From the NCBI GenBank assembly GCA_003194525.1, contig NBIV01000024.1:372001-436000 (forward strand): 64,000 nucleotides of DNA, in the 5' to 3' direction. Below, piece after piece: positions 38,295 through 48,811 of the stretch; position 1 is the stretch's first letter; every line of letters starts with the position of its first letter. The notes beneath the pieces are model-generated. The model saw only the letters and a program-made list of their open reading frames with translations. It had not been told where the DNA came from and searched no databases. Both the position numbers and the translations under genes were made by a program. The DNA comes from Gracilariopsis chorda. Lineage: Eukaryota; Rhodophyta; Florideophyceae; Gracilariales; Gracilariaceae.

Positions 38295-40334
38295 ATGAGC
38301 CTTTCCAACCTTCCCCCTAGACCCAATCACCCGCTCATAAACGTATACTCCATCCACAACGCCCTCGCTCACAACCATCTCATAGACCTTCTCGACCTGC
38401 ACGCCGTCAATTATGCTTTCCAAACAGACCCCACCCACTCAGCCGTCTTCGCCCACCGCATGCGCGCCCTCTCCGCCGAGTTTCGCAGACAGGTCACAGG
38501 CGCCTTTGCCAGCCGCGTCCAACTCCACAATGTGCACTGCATTCCCTCCGCCCCCGATTCGCCGCAACCGCTGCACACGCTTGTTGCACGCCACTTCGAA
38601 GCCACCAAACAAGCAATGCTTCGCCGCCATCACATGATTGTTCACCCTCTATTATTACATCATCGCACCAATGTTTACGCGCGCGTGCCGTTTTTGTTAC
38701 GTGCCGATATCGCCGACACCATTTTTGACCTGCGCCTCGCCCATTCTTCATCTTCATCTTCATCTTCATCTCACCTCGCTCACCTCTACCTCATTGTTGC
38801 TGTAAAACGACGTGCCGTACATACATCCAATCGCGCAACCATTCGCGGAAACAGTTTGGAAAAGCTCCAAAAGCATCTCTACCTGTGTAATCAGATACTG
38901 CACCAAGTGCAGCCCAATTCGCTGCACCTCTGCTTGTTAATTGCGCTTCATCCAAACCGCACTCAACCCATTGCACTAGGCGCACATCCAACCTCTCCCG
39001 ACCGCACCTTCAACAGCGCCATATGGAAGATGGCAGCGCTGCCGTTGCACACCCTGAGCGAGCCTACACGACTCGATGCCATCAACGCTTTGAGCTGGCG
39101 CATAGACGTTGTCGATAACAGCACAACCTGGCTCAACAATGCACTCCAACAAATCCAATCCGAATCGCACCTACCTTGCCCAAACAATCCCATTCACGCC
39201 TTACTCTACACCACGTCCGATCCGCGACTGCGACCCAACATGAAGTGCGCCGCCATGTACGACTGGCCCTGGCAGAAAGCTAAGAAACAACTCGCGCACG
39301 ACCTCAATGAACTCACTTTAATTTCCGGTTTGTCGAAGACCATTGCTGAAAACGCAATGGCAAGACGTATTCCAAACAACTTTGCACATCACCAAGTAAC
39401 CCCACAGGCGCTGGGCGTTAAGTCGCAATTCACTACGCACGCCCTTGAGAAGAGTAAACCTCATTACAATGGGCCTTCCGTAACTCCTCAACTCATTCCC
39501 CACAACAAGTCAAATTGGAGATTGTTACGCCGTTTCAAACCGACTGACCCACAGTCGTTTGATAAGCGCCATCAACTGTTGCTCAACTCTGATAAGCGTT
39601 CTTTTTACGTTGACTTTGAGCTCGCGTCTGCGGAATATCTCTTCGCTCATAAATGTACAAACGAGCAATCCGACGTTGATGCGCACCTGTTTCAAACCTT
39701 CAACCAATATTTTGACGTGCACCCTACAAACCCTTTCTATGAAAGCGTCATACCGGACGCTCTGATCTTCATGATTGGGTGCGGCCAGCTGGTAGACGGT
39801 GCGTGGAAGCACCGCGTGTTCATTGCGGATACCCTTGACAAAGACGGTGAACGTACCGTCATCACAGAGTGGTTACAACACATGCAATCTTCCATTCCCG
39901 AAGCAAGTGGCAATCCGCTCGTACACGTATGGGGATCAGAGAAGCAGCTGTTACGCAAGGCGTTTCGTCGTATGACGCGCAACACGTTTGAACAATTGCA
40001 ACCACTTCGTAAGTTCGAGCTGGTAGACATGCACAAAGTAGTGACCACTTCCTGCGTATCGATTAAAGGATGCTTCAACAACTCCGTAAACAACGTAGCA
40101 AACGCGCTGGAGAAGTTAGGCTTGCTAGATGACAGCGATGAAAGAGAGAGCAATGAACAAGTGGGAAATGGGGGCGATGCAATGGCAGCTGCGCTCTTTG
40201 CGGCTGAATGGGCACGTAGTACGGGCGCTTCCTCGCTATCAGAGGCGGATGTAATGAAAGATGTCATACGTTACAATGAACAAGACTGCAAGGATATTGC
40301 TCGCATTGCGAACTATTTGAGAAAGAATCATTGA
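38295..40334 (+). CDS. TM0106-like RecB-family nuclease fused to RNase H-like exonuclease (giant-virus-like)
   Basis: A 679-residue protein, ATG at 38295 (frame open to a GTG at 38271). Three parts are visible. Residues ~120-210 form a PD-(D/E)XK-like region (RADIADTIFDLRL ... YLIVAVKRRA ... LEKLQKHLYLCNQIL). Residues ~325-380 form a helix-hairpin-helix-like link (WPWQKAKKQLAHDLNELTLI, GLSKTIAENAMARRI). Residues ~435-679 form a YprB/RNase_H_2-type exonuclease (SFYVDFELAS, LIFMIGCG, HVWGSEKQLLRKAF, FELVDMHKVV, then VIRYNEQDCKDIARIANYLR). This architecture is known from TM0106-family bacterial proteins and from conserved proteins of large algal DNA viruses (from memory). Role: probable nucleic-acid processing. 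A (TCATCT)n tract encodes a poly-Ser loop near residue 155. Transfer from a virus is an inference. Confidence 0.7.
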   Translation: MSLSNLPPRPNHPLINVYSIHNALAHNHLIDLLDLHAVNYAFQTDPTHSAVFAHRMRALSAEFRRQVTGAFASRVQLHNVHCIPSAPDSPQPLHTLVARHFEATKQAMLRRHHMIVHPLLLHHRTNVYARVPFLLRADIADTIFDLRLAHSSSSSSSSSHLAHLYLIVAVKRRAVHTSNRATIRGNSLEKLQKHLYLCNQILHQVQPNSLHLCLLIALHPNRTQPIALGAHPTSPDRTFNSAIWKMAALPLHTLSEPTRLDAINALSWRIDVVDNSTTWLNNALQQIQSESHLPCPNNPIHALLYTTSDPRLRPNMKCAAMYDWPWQKAKKQLAHDLNELTLISGLSKTIAENAMARRIPNNFAHHQVTPQALGVKSQFTTHALEKSKPHYNGPSVTPQLIPHNKSNWRLLRRFKPTDPQSFDKRHQLLLNSDKRSFYVDFELASAEYLFAHKCTNEQSDVDAHLFQTFNQYFDVHPTNPFYESVIPDALIFMIGCGQLVDGAWKHRVFIADTLDKDGERTVITEWLQHMQSSIPEASGNPLVHVWGSEKQLLRKAFRRMTRNTFEQLQPLRKFELVDMHKVVTTSCVSIKGCFNNSVNNVANALEKLGLLDDSDERESNEQVGNGGDAMAAALFAAEWARSTGASSLSEADVMKDVIRYNEQDCKDIARIANYLRKNH

Positions 40335-40626
40335 GCTTACGTACGTTGGGGCAGTGCGGATGACTGAAAAGATGTCTTCGATTTATGCTATGAGACCGGT
40401 AAAAAAAGGTAATCGGCGACGCGATAAGGCGGCTTGTCTGTGCTCATCAGTCGTGAGTGCAATGATATGACATACACACGCACGCACACACACTTGCAGC
40501 CACAAAGCAGCCTCTCAAGCTAGCTCCGTATGCACATGGCGGTCACAGTGGGCTACGAGCGGTGAGAGACCACACACCAAAATCGAACGCGTTTGTTGTT
40601 GTTGAAACTGTTACATGGCCAGAATG

Positions 40627-41427
40627 TTATTCGACATAACCGCCGGCAGTGACCATGGCAAATATGACAAAGAGCACGCCTCCCATAAGTGCCACGGCGC
40701 GTTCTGAGATCCTAGAAGCAAGTAAACGACCTCCAACAACGGCCAGTCCCGTGCAAATGGCGTGACCCGCAACGCCTCCGAGAATGACGCCGTAAAGATC
40801 CTTAGAGGCGGCGAGGGCAATGGTAGCGATTTGACTGCGATCGCCCCACTCGGCGAGCGCAGTCATGGTGAGTGCTTTCACAAAGGGCGGCGAAAATGCT
40901 GGGAATCGCGAGCCCTTGGGCTTCTTTTCGGGGGCGGCGAGCTCCTCCTCGACTTCTGCAAGCTCTTCGTTCTCGGTGTGGGCTTGCTTTCGCATTCTCC
41001 ACCAGTCGCGCAGCAATTGGAGTCCAAAATAAAGAAAGAGGGCGGCGGCGGCAATGGAGGTGTGACGGCGGTCTAGCAGAAGTGGGAACGCTTTTCCTAT
41101 GACGGCGGACAGGACGGTCATAGCGGCTAGGGCTGAGAGCGCCCCCGCCCACACGGTGATGCGCGGGGCCTTCATGGCGAGGATGGCGGCGACAAAGAAG
41201 GTTCGGTCACCCAACTCGCACGCCAGAATGAGTAGGAAGGACTGCAAAAAGCCGGAGGTGAATCCCGCATCGTCGGCTATGGAGGCGCGCAGTGAGGGCG
41301 GTAACAGAGACATGAAGGAAGGCATGTGGTGTGTGTGGGTGGTTGTGTTCGATGACGGAGGGACAGGCAAGGCGACGACGAGAACGGAAAGGACGAGGAC
41401 GGCGAGGAGGAGAGACCAAAACTGCAT
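40627..41427 (-). CDS. GDT1: GDT1/TMEM165-family cation transporter (UPF0016)
   Basis: A 266-residue membrane protein with the two inverted-repeat signatures of the family, ELGDRT (71-76) and EWGDRS (193-198). Each lies at the start of a three-helix half, and the halves are linked by an acidic/basic cytosolic loop (~145-180, ENEELAEVEEELAAPEKKPK). The N-terminus (MQFWSLLLAVLVLSVLVVAL) is a signal peptide. Family members carry Mn2+ or Ca2+ in exchange for protons at the Golgi (Gdt1, TMEM165) or plastid (PAM71) (family knowledge). The signal peptide here favours the secretory pathway. The frame extends upstream to a GTG at 41523; the first ATG, 41427, begins the signal peptide. Confidence 0.9.
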   Translation of the reverse strand: MQFWSLLLAVLVLSVLVVALPVPPSSNTTTHTHHMPSFMSLLPPSLRASIADDAGFTSGFLQSFLLILACELGDRTFFVAAILAMKAPRITVWAGALSALAAMTVLSAVIGKAFPLLLDRRHTSIAAAALFLYFGLQLLRDWWRMRKQAHTENEELAEVEEELAAPEKKPKGSRFPAFSPPFVKALTMTALAEWGDRSQIATIALAASKDLYGVILGGVAGHAICTGLAVVGGRLLASRISERAVALMGGVLFVIFAMVTAGGYVE

Positions 41428-42107
41428 GGCACAGCAAGATGGACGGGAGGAAGGGGGTGACTGACTGACTTTGACGGCGACGCTGAGTGCGTTTGGGTTT
41501 GGAGGCGCGGCGGGCGCCAACACGCATGACGCTGCGACCGATTACTGCGTACGTAGCGAAGTGCGGCAACGCGGCGTCCGTCAGGCGCTGCGCGCTGATT
41601 GGCTCGCAGAGCTGGTTGGAACCGACTGGCGACAGTGCACCACTGTCAGCCGGCGCGAGGTAGCCCGCGGCGCTTCTGCGGCGAACGAAGAGCCGACAGG
41701 TAGTACACGTGGGGGGTTATGTCGGTGAACGTGTACAGTGTACAGGCTCGCGCTCTTTCCGTTGACCACCGCGTGTGCCGATTGGCGGCGGTGCGGCGCC
41801 AACACCAAGCGGCACTTTGGACGCACGTGCCCAACCACTGGCGCGTCCGCATCTCCGCCGTTGCGTACACTTCACGCACCGCCATTCCCTTCCGTCACCC
41901 GCGCTTCCGCCCGCCGTCACTGCCCGTCCCCCCCCTCCCCCCTTCTCACACCACCCGCCCTCTGCACTGCTGCCTTCCAAGAGTACACCGTTGCCGAACC
42001 ACGCACCACTTGAAATCTTACCGCTTTCAATATCACCCCGGCCCCGACTCCACCTTGCCTCCTGCTCCTTACCAAACAACCTTCCCAACCGTCAAACACC
42101 CGCATCC
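41428..42107. other. Bidirectional promoter region
   Basis: 680 bp between divergent GDT1 and squalene epoxidase. CT-rich pyrimidine stretches (about 41925-41960) and GC-rich sequence; no TATA box evident. Confidence 0.45.
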
Positions 42108-43508
42108 ATGCAAAGCAGCTCCGGGTACGACGTCATAGTCGTCGGAGCCGGCGTCGCCGGCGGCGCATTGATTAACTGTTTAGCTCGTGACGGTCGCCGA
42201 CTACTTTGCATTGAACGACATCTCCGCAATCCAGATGGCTCTCTCACCGAGCCCTCCCGCATCGTCGGCGAACTTCTGCAACCCGGCGGCTGCGAGAAAC
42301 TTCAACAACTCGGCTTGAGCGAAGCGCTCACTGGCATCGACGCTCAACCTATCTACGGTTACGCCATGTTTCTTGACGGCCGCTCTGAGAAAATCTCTTA
42401 CACCCCTCCGCAGCAGAACCTGCGAGTCGGCCATAGCTTTCACAACGGAAGATTTCTGAAAAGACTCCGCCAAATAGCCGCTCATAATGCCAACGTCACC
42501 CTTGTGGAAGGTAACGTGCTCTCTCTTGAAAACGATGCGGCGGGAAATGTCATCGGAGTTAGCTATCGTGATGCACAAAAGACGCTTTGTCGCGCTTACG
42601 CTAGTCTTACAATAGCGTGTGATGGCTGTTCTAGCAGTCTTCGGAAGCGAGCTGCTGCTCAACATCAAGTCTCTGTGTACTCCAACTTTCACGGCTTGGT
42701 GCTCGACATGAGTCACATTCCCTTTCCAAACCATGGCCATGTTGTCTTGGCAAATCCCTCGCCTGTTCTGTTCTACCCCATAAGCAGTACTGAAGTGCGA
42801 TGTTTGGTTGACATCTCAAGCGAGTATCAGGGTGATGTATCCGAGTACATGCTAGAGGTCGTCATGCCTCAGATTCCTCAACAGTTCAAACAGCCCTTTG
42901 AAAAAGCTGTCACCGCCGGCAAGTCTCGAATGATGCCGAATCGCGTAATGCCCGCTCCAGCTGGTATTCTTCCTGGCGCCCTCTTGTTGGGTGACTCGTT
43001 CAACATGCGCCATCCGCTCACGGGCGGAGGTATGACTGTTGCATTGTCAGATGTATCTATTATTCGCGATCTGTTACGACAAGTGCCGCACCTATCCGAC
43101 GTGCAAACCGTAACTGAGAAGCTTCGCGTGTTCTACTCTGCCCGCAAGCCAATGTCCACCACCATTAATATTCTTGCAAACGCTCTGTATACTCTGTTTT
43201 GCGCGAAGACAGACCCTGCACTCAAGGATATGCGAGACGCTTGTTTCGAATATCTAGGTCAGGGCGGTAGAATGACACATGACCCCATTTCTATGCTTGG
43301 TGGAATTAAGCCGCAAAGATTCTTACTCGTCATTCACTTCTTTGCCGTGGCCTTTTATGGTTGCGGCAGAGCACTGTTGCCGTTCCCTACACCGGAAAGA
43401 CTAACGAAGGCATGGGGCATTTTCCGCGCATCATTCAACGTCATCAAACCGTTAATAGATGCGGAAAACTTGCGGCCGTTGTCGTGGCTACCCATTTCTT
43501 CATTGTAA
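42108..43508 (+). CDS. SQE: Squalene monooxygenase (squalene epoxidase)
   Basis: A 466-residue FAD enzyme that turns squalene into 2,3-oxidosqualene, the committed step to sterols, at the ER. Seen: an N-terminal Rossmann FAD motif YDVIVVGAGVAGGALINCLA starting at residue 7; RIVGELLQPGG and LGLSEALTGIDAQ (family blocks); the DG-type motif TIACDGCSSSLRKR; the second FAD motif LLLGDSFNMRHPLTGGGMTV (~296-315); and a hydrophobic C-terminal membrane helix (FLLVIHFFAVAFYG). It lacks the long N-terminal anchor of animal enzymes, as fungal and plant forms vary. The open frame reaches back to 41775 at a GTG, but homology begins right at the ATG 42108. It rules out dependence on the alternative epoxidase of diatoms, at least for this locus. 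Confidence 0.93.
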   Translation: MQSSSGYDVIVVGAGVAGGALINCLARDGRRLLCIERHLRNPDGSLTEPSRIVGELLQPGGCEKLQQLGLSEALTGIDAQPIYGYAMFLDGRSEKISYTPPQQNLRVGHSFHNGRFLKRLRQIAAHNANVTLVEGNVLSLENDAAGNVIGVSYRDAQKTLCRAYASLTIACDGCSSSLRKRAAAQHQVSVYSNFHGLVLDMSHIPFPNHGHVVLANPSPVLFYPISSTEVRCLVDISSEYQGDVSEYMLEVVMPQIPQQFKQPFEKAVTAGKSRMMPNRVMPAPAGILPGALLLGDSFNMRHPLTGGGMTVALSDVSIIRDLLRQVPHLSDVQTVTEKLRVFYSARKPMSTTINILANALYTLFCAKTDPALKDMRDACFEYLGQGGRMTHDPISMLGGIKPQRFLLVIHFFAVAFYGCGRALLPFPTPERLTKAWGIFRASFNVIKPLIDAENLRPLSWLPISSL

Positions 43509-43780
43509 ACTTCCTCACCTTTCATACTGCGAGTGGGCACAGTCGCGACTCAGTCGCTTGTGTGTGCTCACCTTTCTGCTGTCGTGCAGTACGATGTGAC
43601 CAACGCTTATTTCGCTCTGTCCAAAGTCAATTTACTTTTTAGTTTACGTTGCAGTTACGACAAAGTGTGGAGTTCTTGGTTGAACCTTCCACAAATAAGT
43701 TTGTAAACGATTTTCGGCCTCACTGTAACTTTCGACCTCACCGACGTTAGGCTAAAATCACCAGGCTCCCTTACGACGTA

Positions 43781-44731
43781 CTACTCATTCGGGATATCCG
43801 GCGGCGTTGGATAAATGATCTTTCGATTAACATACGCACCATTTGACGGAATGATGTGCGTCATGCTCAACCACTTGATCTGCAGGCATTCTGGAGTCCA
43901 GTGTTCATACGAGTACTTCTCACATGGTGCTCCTCCTAGTTGGTCCAGGGGTTTGCACTTTCCAGGCTCAAACGCTTGCACCACGGAAAAGAAATCGTCA
44001 GCCATTTGCCTTGGAATCAGAGCAATGGCATTGCCACTCATATGCACGCGAGGTTCAGCGTCTTCAGGTATAGATTTGAGGCGAATCTGCATGTTTGGTT
44101 GCAATCGCAAGATCCACTTGTACTGCTTACCGGACGCTTGTTCTTCAGTTTCAATCATCTTGTAACACTCATTGGCGGCGTAAAACTGCATGTAGTACTT
44201 GCTATAGTGGTTCGATTCACTGTTCTCTCGCATATAGCACTGCGAAGCCTTCGGAACCGTTATCGCCTCCGTAGAAAACGTGCGGACAACCTTGGCTTTC
44301 ATAGCATCAAACATGGGTTGTATCAGCCCCATATCGTGTTCCTCTACATATCGGTGACCGCTGCGCTCATGGTGGTAGTCATCCTTGGGATCAACAAAAA
44401 AGAAAATATGTGCATTCTTGTCGAAGGAACGAATGGCGTCGAGGTTTTGATGGAAAACATGGGGAAACGTTCCAAGGTGACCACTGTAACATACAGCGAG
44501 AGTTGCAGGGCTTGCAGCTGCGTTCGATGTACTGGTGATATTGTTTAGCTTGTTGATGACGGCTGTCTTGGTGAGAAGGTCAGAACGATGAACAATGAGA
44601 GCTACGATTGCACCAAATAGCATAACGAGCGGCAGCAAACGCGCCGCTGGATTGGACCTCGGCGGATACGCAAGTGCGACATTGGGTGGTTCGCTCTCAC
44701 CACGAGCAGATTGGTCATCCGAAGCTGGCAT
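43781..44731 (-). CDS. Type II membrane protein, glycosyltransferase-like luminal domain
   Basis: A 316-residue protein with a short cytosolic tail, one TM (~32-52, LLPLVMLFGAIVALIVHRSD), a Ser/Thr/Asn stem and a luminal domain. The domain opens with LAVCYSGHLGTFPHVFHQNL and FFFVDPKDDY. It then has paired Cys residues, YKWILRLQPNMQIRLK (a position where retaining transferases put a DxD-like or arginine-rich site) and ends WTPECLQIKWLSMTHIIPSN. This resembles plant/algal uncharacterised Golgi proteins with glycosyltransferase-like folds (from memory). No canonical DxD is obvious. Donor and acceptor unknown; cell-wall galactan or glycoprotein synthesis is a guess. Converges with the squalene epoxidase gene (272 bp between stops). 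Confidence 0.6.
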   Translation of the reverse strand: MPASDDQSARGESEPPNVALAYPPRSNPAARLLPLVMLFGAIVALIVHRSDLLTKTAVINKLNNITSTSNAAASPATLAVCYSGHLGTFPHVFHQNLDAIRSFDKNAHIFFFVDPKDDYHHERSGHRYVEEHDMGLIQPMFDAMKAKVVRTFSTEAITVPKASQCYMRENSESNHYSKYYMQFYAANECYKMIETEEQASGKQYKWILRLQPNMQIRLKSIPEDAEPRVHMSGNAIALIPRQMADDFFSVVQAFEPGKCKPLDQLGGAPCEKYSYEHWTPECLQIKWLSMTHIIPSNGAYVNRKIIYPTPPDIPNE

Positions 44732-47700
44732 TGCGAAGAATATAATCAGTGGAGGAAGACACTGTGGATAGTCGGCAACAAACGCAGATTTGGGAATCGC
44801 GTTGGGTGCGCTTCAACAACGGAAAGGCACGCGCAAGGCTTGCGTTTTAAGCCTTGGATTAGGATTTGAAGCTACAGCACTAAGCTCGAAAGGTCTCAGG
44901 CCCCATGATAAGAAAAGTAGCTTCTTACTTCAAAAGGGCTCTGTTTTCTATGTCCAATTCATGAGTGAAGACAATAGTTCTGATTTCATACGTGTTCAGG
45001 TTGAATTTCGAAACTAAAACACCCCGATCGTAGACGTGGGCCCCCAATGGATCCACAAGTGATACACTCATCCCCGTACCCACTGACATTTCATACGAAA
45101 CAGGAACGCGGGCATGACCAATGGCCGATCCATGTCCCTTCCCAGCCCTTAATTAGGTCTAGTAGGGGGGTGTGCTAAACGAGTCAATCGACCATTGGGA
45201 TCGCGATCAGCGCTAGTGCAGCTATCCCTGCGAACCTTTGCACAGAAGTAAACGGAAATGGACGTCAGGGAAAAGTTGGCCGACGGTGAACTCTTCCGAG
45301 ACGGCATAAACTAAGGGGGTGAGTATGTATTACAAAAGCCTTAACGTCAGATGGCTGGCACGCTTTAGAGCCGAATGTAGTGCAATACCCAGAGATGGGA
45401 GCAGACACACAAGGGTGTTCGACGTCCTCCTCTGTGGGGGTAGTGCAGCGCAAAACCACCTCTGGGGAGCACACGAAGCCGGGTGTAAGACCGGGACTCA
45501 CCGTCACGACTAGCTTACAGTTGTAGAAACCAAGACAGACCACGAAGTGGGAAAGCGGAAAATGCAGCGACACACGAGTGGTGGGCGACACGCAAGAGCG
45601 GTGCGGTGTCCACACGAGTAGGGCGGTGGTAGCGGAGCAACGGTAATCACCGGTAGTCGTAGAAACAACGACACCTGTATACGGGACAAAAGAACAATAA
45701 CCGCTGTAAAAGCGTGCACAGAAACAAACACAGTAGTGGTAAGAATGTGCTGAAGCTCCACGAGGTGGGTAAGTAGGGCTTCACAGGATGGCGTCTCCCC
45801 AGATGGAGGTGGACACTCACCAGGAAACCTGAGTTAGAACCAGACACTCGCTTGTCGCGTTTACTTTGACCCGGGCAGCCGGAGCTCACACACATAAGTA
45901 GTGGTGGCCCGCGCCCTGACAGTACAGTAGTAATTAACTAATAATATCCCTAAGGGGGTGCGAAACTCTACACACGTGTGGCACAAGCCAGCAATGCTGT
46001 GCACCACACTTGTCAACCAAATTGGGGCCCTTCAAACGGAAACAACATACCGGTGTAACACTCATACTCCATGGTAGAGAGGTTAGCATCGCCAACGCGG
46101 AAAATGAATGCACCACGTGCTGATACCGCTATTAGCGTTGCAATTCACCAAAGAGGTGGACGAAGAACCAGAGCACTACTGGCTCGTGTCAATATTAGCC
46201 ACGAGGGTCGGAGATAATTATGATTTGAAGTGTGACCTTCGGTGGACTTGGCACTGCAGCAGAGTGCCCAGTAGAAAAGTGTAGTATTTAATGTAATTTA
46301 GTAGTCGTAGTTAGCGGTGGTCTAGAGCGTCTCGCCAACCATATTAGTTGGCTTGAGTGCAGCAGGCCACTGAGAAGTAAAGGCAAGCACCACTTCCGCC
46401 CTTTATTTGCCCCAAAGCTTCCAGCGGACACAGGCTTCCAAGCCATCGTTACGAGTGCGCCTGACCTGTGAAGTCCTCAGATAACGCCCTACCATTGTGC
46501 CTGCACGTCAGAAAGTGCCCACGACACAACTAGACCCTAGTACACTGTCACCCTAGTGGCTGATACTCTGCCACTGCTACCGCTAGTACGTACTACTTCC
46601 CCACTAAGCCTTTGGAGTACTATTCTACTACACTGGCAAAGACGCTATTACCAACCCTTTGAAGTCTCAAAACAAGAATTCATAGTGAATAAATTCTCTT
46701 ACCTCTGCCTAACGCAAAATATTGCAAATTCGTTGGTCAGCTGATGTATTTCACAGTGTCATCGAGACCAGATATTATATTGCAGCTTTAATGCTTGCAT
46801 GGAAGGTAAAAAATTCTTGCGTAAGGCAATTTGCACTTGGTGAATGCGTGGTAAGATATTCAAAACGGAAGAAAAACTTTCAACGACTCGTTCCGTCAGA
46901 AAATGGTGCCTATATTGTGATAACGATTGAGTTGGTTGCTATAAAATCAGAAAGTATACATCGGGAAAAAAATAATAATTAATGATGCTCCTGTACTATG
47001 AGCAACTAAGAAGCTGACAATAATCGGTCTGTCATTTGGAGCAGCTGATTTTGTTTCTTTCTTGCACTGCAAAATGCTATTCGTCTGGTTGCGAAGACTC
47101 TTCTAGGTAAGTTGTCATGGAATTGTATTTGAGAGTGTAGTAAATGCTATTTATCCAATTTTTATCAACATGGATGGTTGAAAAGCATATTGAGTTGTAC
47201 AGTTCTGACATATTTTGAGAGAAACCAGCGTATATCATAAAAGTTTGTCGAACTTAAGAAAATTGTAGAGTATAGTGTTTTGAGAATAATACAGATTGAA
47301 AGAGAAGCGCAACCAGTGGACATCATTACACAGACCGTAAGTTGAGGAGAAAAGGTACATGTTTTTAATTTTATGCAGGTTGCGAAAATTTTTTGATTAA
47401 TAATCTAAAACTCTATTTTATTTTGATTGTTGTTTTGGGACATATAAAAATGTACAAATATTTTAATGATTTACAAAGAAGTTTAATTACCTCGTCGTTA
47501 TTTTTTTGTGGTACTCAGTGTTTTTAGTGTAAAAGGTTTTTGCTGGCACAAAGGTTTTTAGCGGTGGCCAGCAAAGGTTAGTTCGTTCAATGTACTTGGT
47601 TTTACATTTATTCAGTCGTCCTGCAAAAGTATTGAAGGTTGTTTGCGAAGGGCGGTGTGAGAAGTTGCATGGGAGAGGTGCATTGTAGTTGCACGGGAGA

Positions 47701-48811
47701 GCTGCAATGTAATTATTACAATTGCACGAGAGCTCCGAATTGGAACTACATAAAGCCTTTAGCAAATTTAGTGCATGCCATAATTAGAAGATAGACTAAA
47801 TGAAAGAGGCGGACGGCGGAGCTCACTGCGTTTTCTCCCGGCCAGACACCTTCACACACATAGCACGAGTCGCCTCACCACCAGTGCTGACAGTGGAGCT
47901 TCATATCCTGTGGTGCATCTGCACGGGTACCGTTACCAACGGTAGCGAGCGTCGCGGTGCACGTCAGAAAACGTGACTTGAAATGTAACGTCACAAAGGT
48001 TGGGTTCGGCTTAAAAGTTTAACATTTTAAATCATGAAAAGAGGACGAGAGGGCTGAAGCATATGGCAAGACTTCCATGAATTGAAAGCGTTGCACGAAT
48101 TCAATCATGATTTGATGCTGGCTACATGTAGAAACATGCTGTGGAGTGCTGTAAGATCCTTACACGGCTTGAAGGAAATGCAGAGTGGCAACAGTTGCGG
48201 TTTGCTTTCAGTGAGGCCTTAGGCCAAGGGCACGGGGCGCAACTTGCTGTGCTTTCCTCGGCGTATGATAGATATCACACCCTCGCTATGATAGATGAAC
48301 AAAATTCATGCCTGGCTCTGATGCGTTTCAAAGGGCCATCCGTCAGCAGCAGATAACCCTTTACATTGACACTTCTTCACAAAACCGGCTGACACCCCGA
48401 GAGCTGCGCCTCTAGCCGCGAAGCACAGCAGCTTCTAGTGGCAGCGAAAGGACAATTTTCCACAACGCCAGGGTGTACAAGCTCATGTGTTCCTACTCCG
48501 CGCCAAGTGATAGCGTTCCGTCACACAACCTTTAAACTCCTCTCGAGCCGCCCTTTCACTCTGACTATCGACGTTTGAGGCGCTCAACGTCAGTTCGTGG
48601 AACGTTGTCATCAGAGCGGTGTACCGAGTAGTGAGATACTTCCAGCACCAACGCGGATCGTAGTCGGAAAGCCTAGGTCGTCCTCGGAGAGCGGTCGAAG
48701 AGCACCATCGTTTACCACAACCCTTTAAAGTTTCCCTTGGTCTCCGCGTTCTTCCTCAAACCTTTTTCAGGTACTTGAAACTTCACGCCGCGCCACCAGT
48801 TCCCTTCCACC
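44732..48811. other. Large gene-free region with AT-rich core
   Basis: Four kilobases with no convincing ORF. 45.0-46.6 kb has ordinary composition. About 46.64-47.78 kb is distinctly AT-rich with many A and T runs. A GTACC motif lies at 47926-47945. The last ~300 bp before 48812 are presumably the promoter of the MFS gene. Could hide a decayed retroelement or a non-coding RNA gene; nothing identifies one. Confidence 0.45.
47926..47945. repeat. GTACC/GGTA motif
   Basis: GGTACCGTTACCAACGGTA: inverted ACCGTT / AACGGT arms around GTTACC. Confidence 0.5.

Noticed and set aside
41775..42107. 111-residue N-terminal extension of squalene epoxidase
   Set aside because: Starts at GTG, is Pro/Arg-rich and untypical; FAD-fold homology begins at the ATG at 42108.
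44940..46750. Possible LTR or LTR-retrotransposon remnant
   Set aside because: No paired repeat, primer-binding site, gag/pol ORF or target duplication found in the window.
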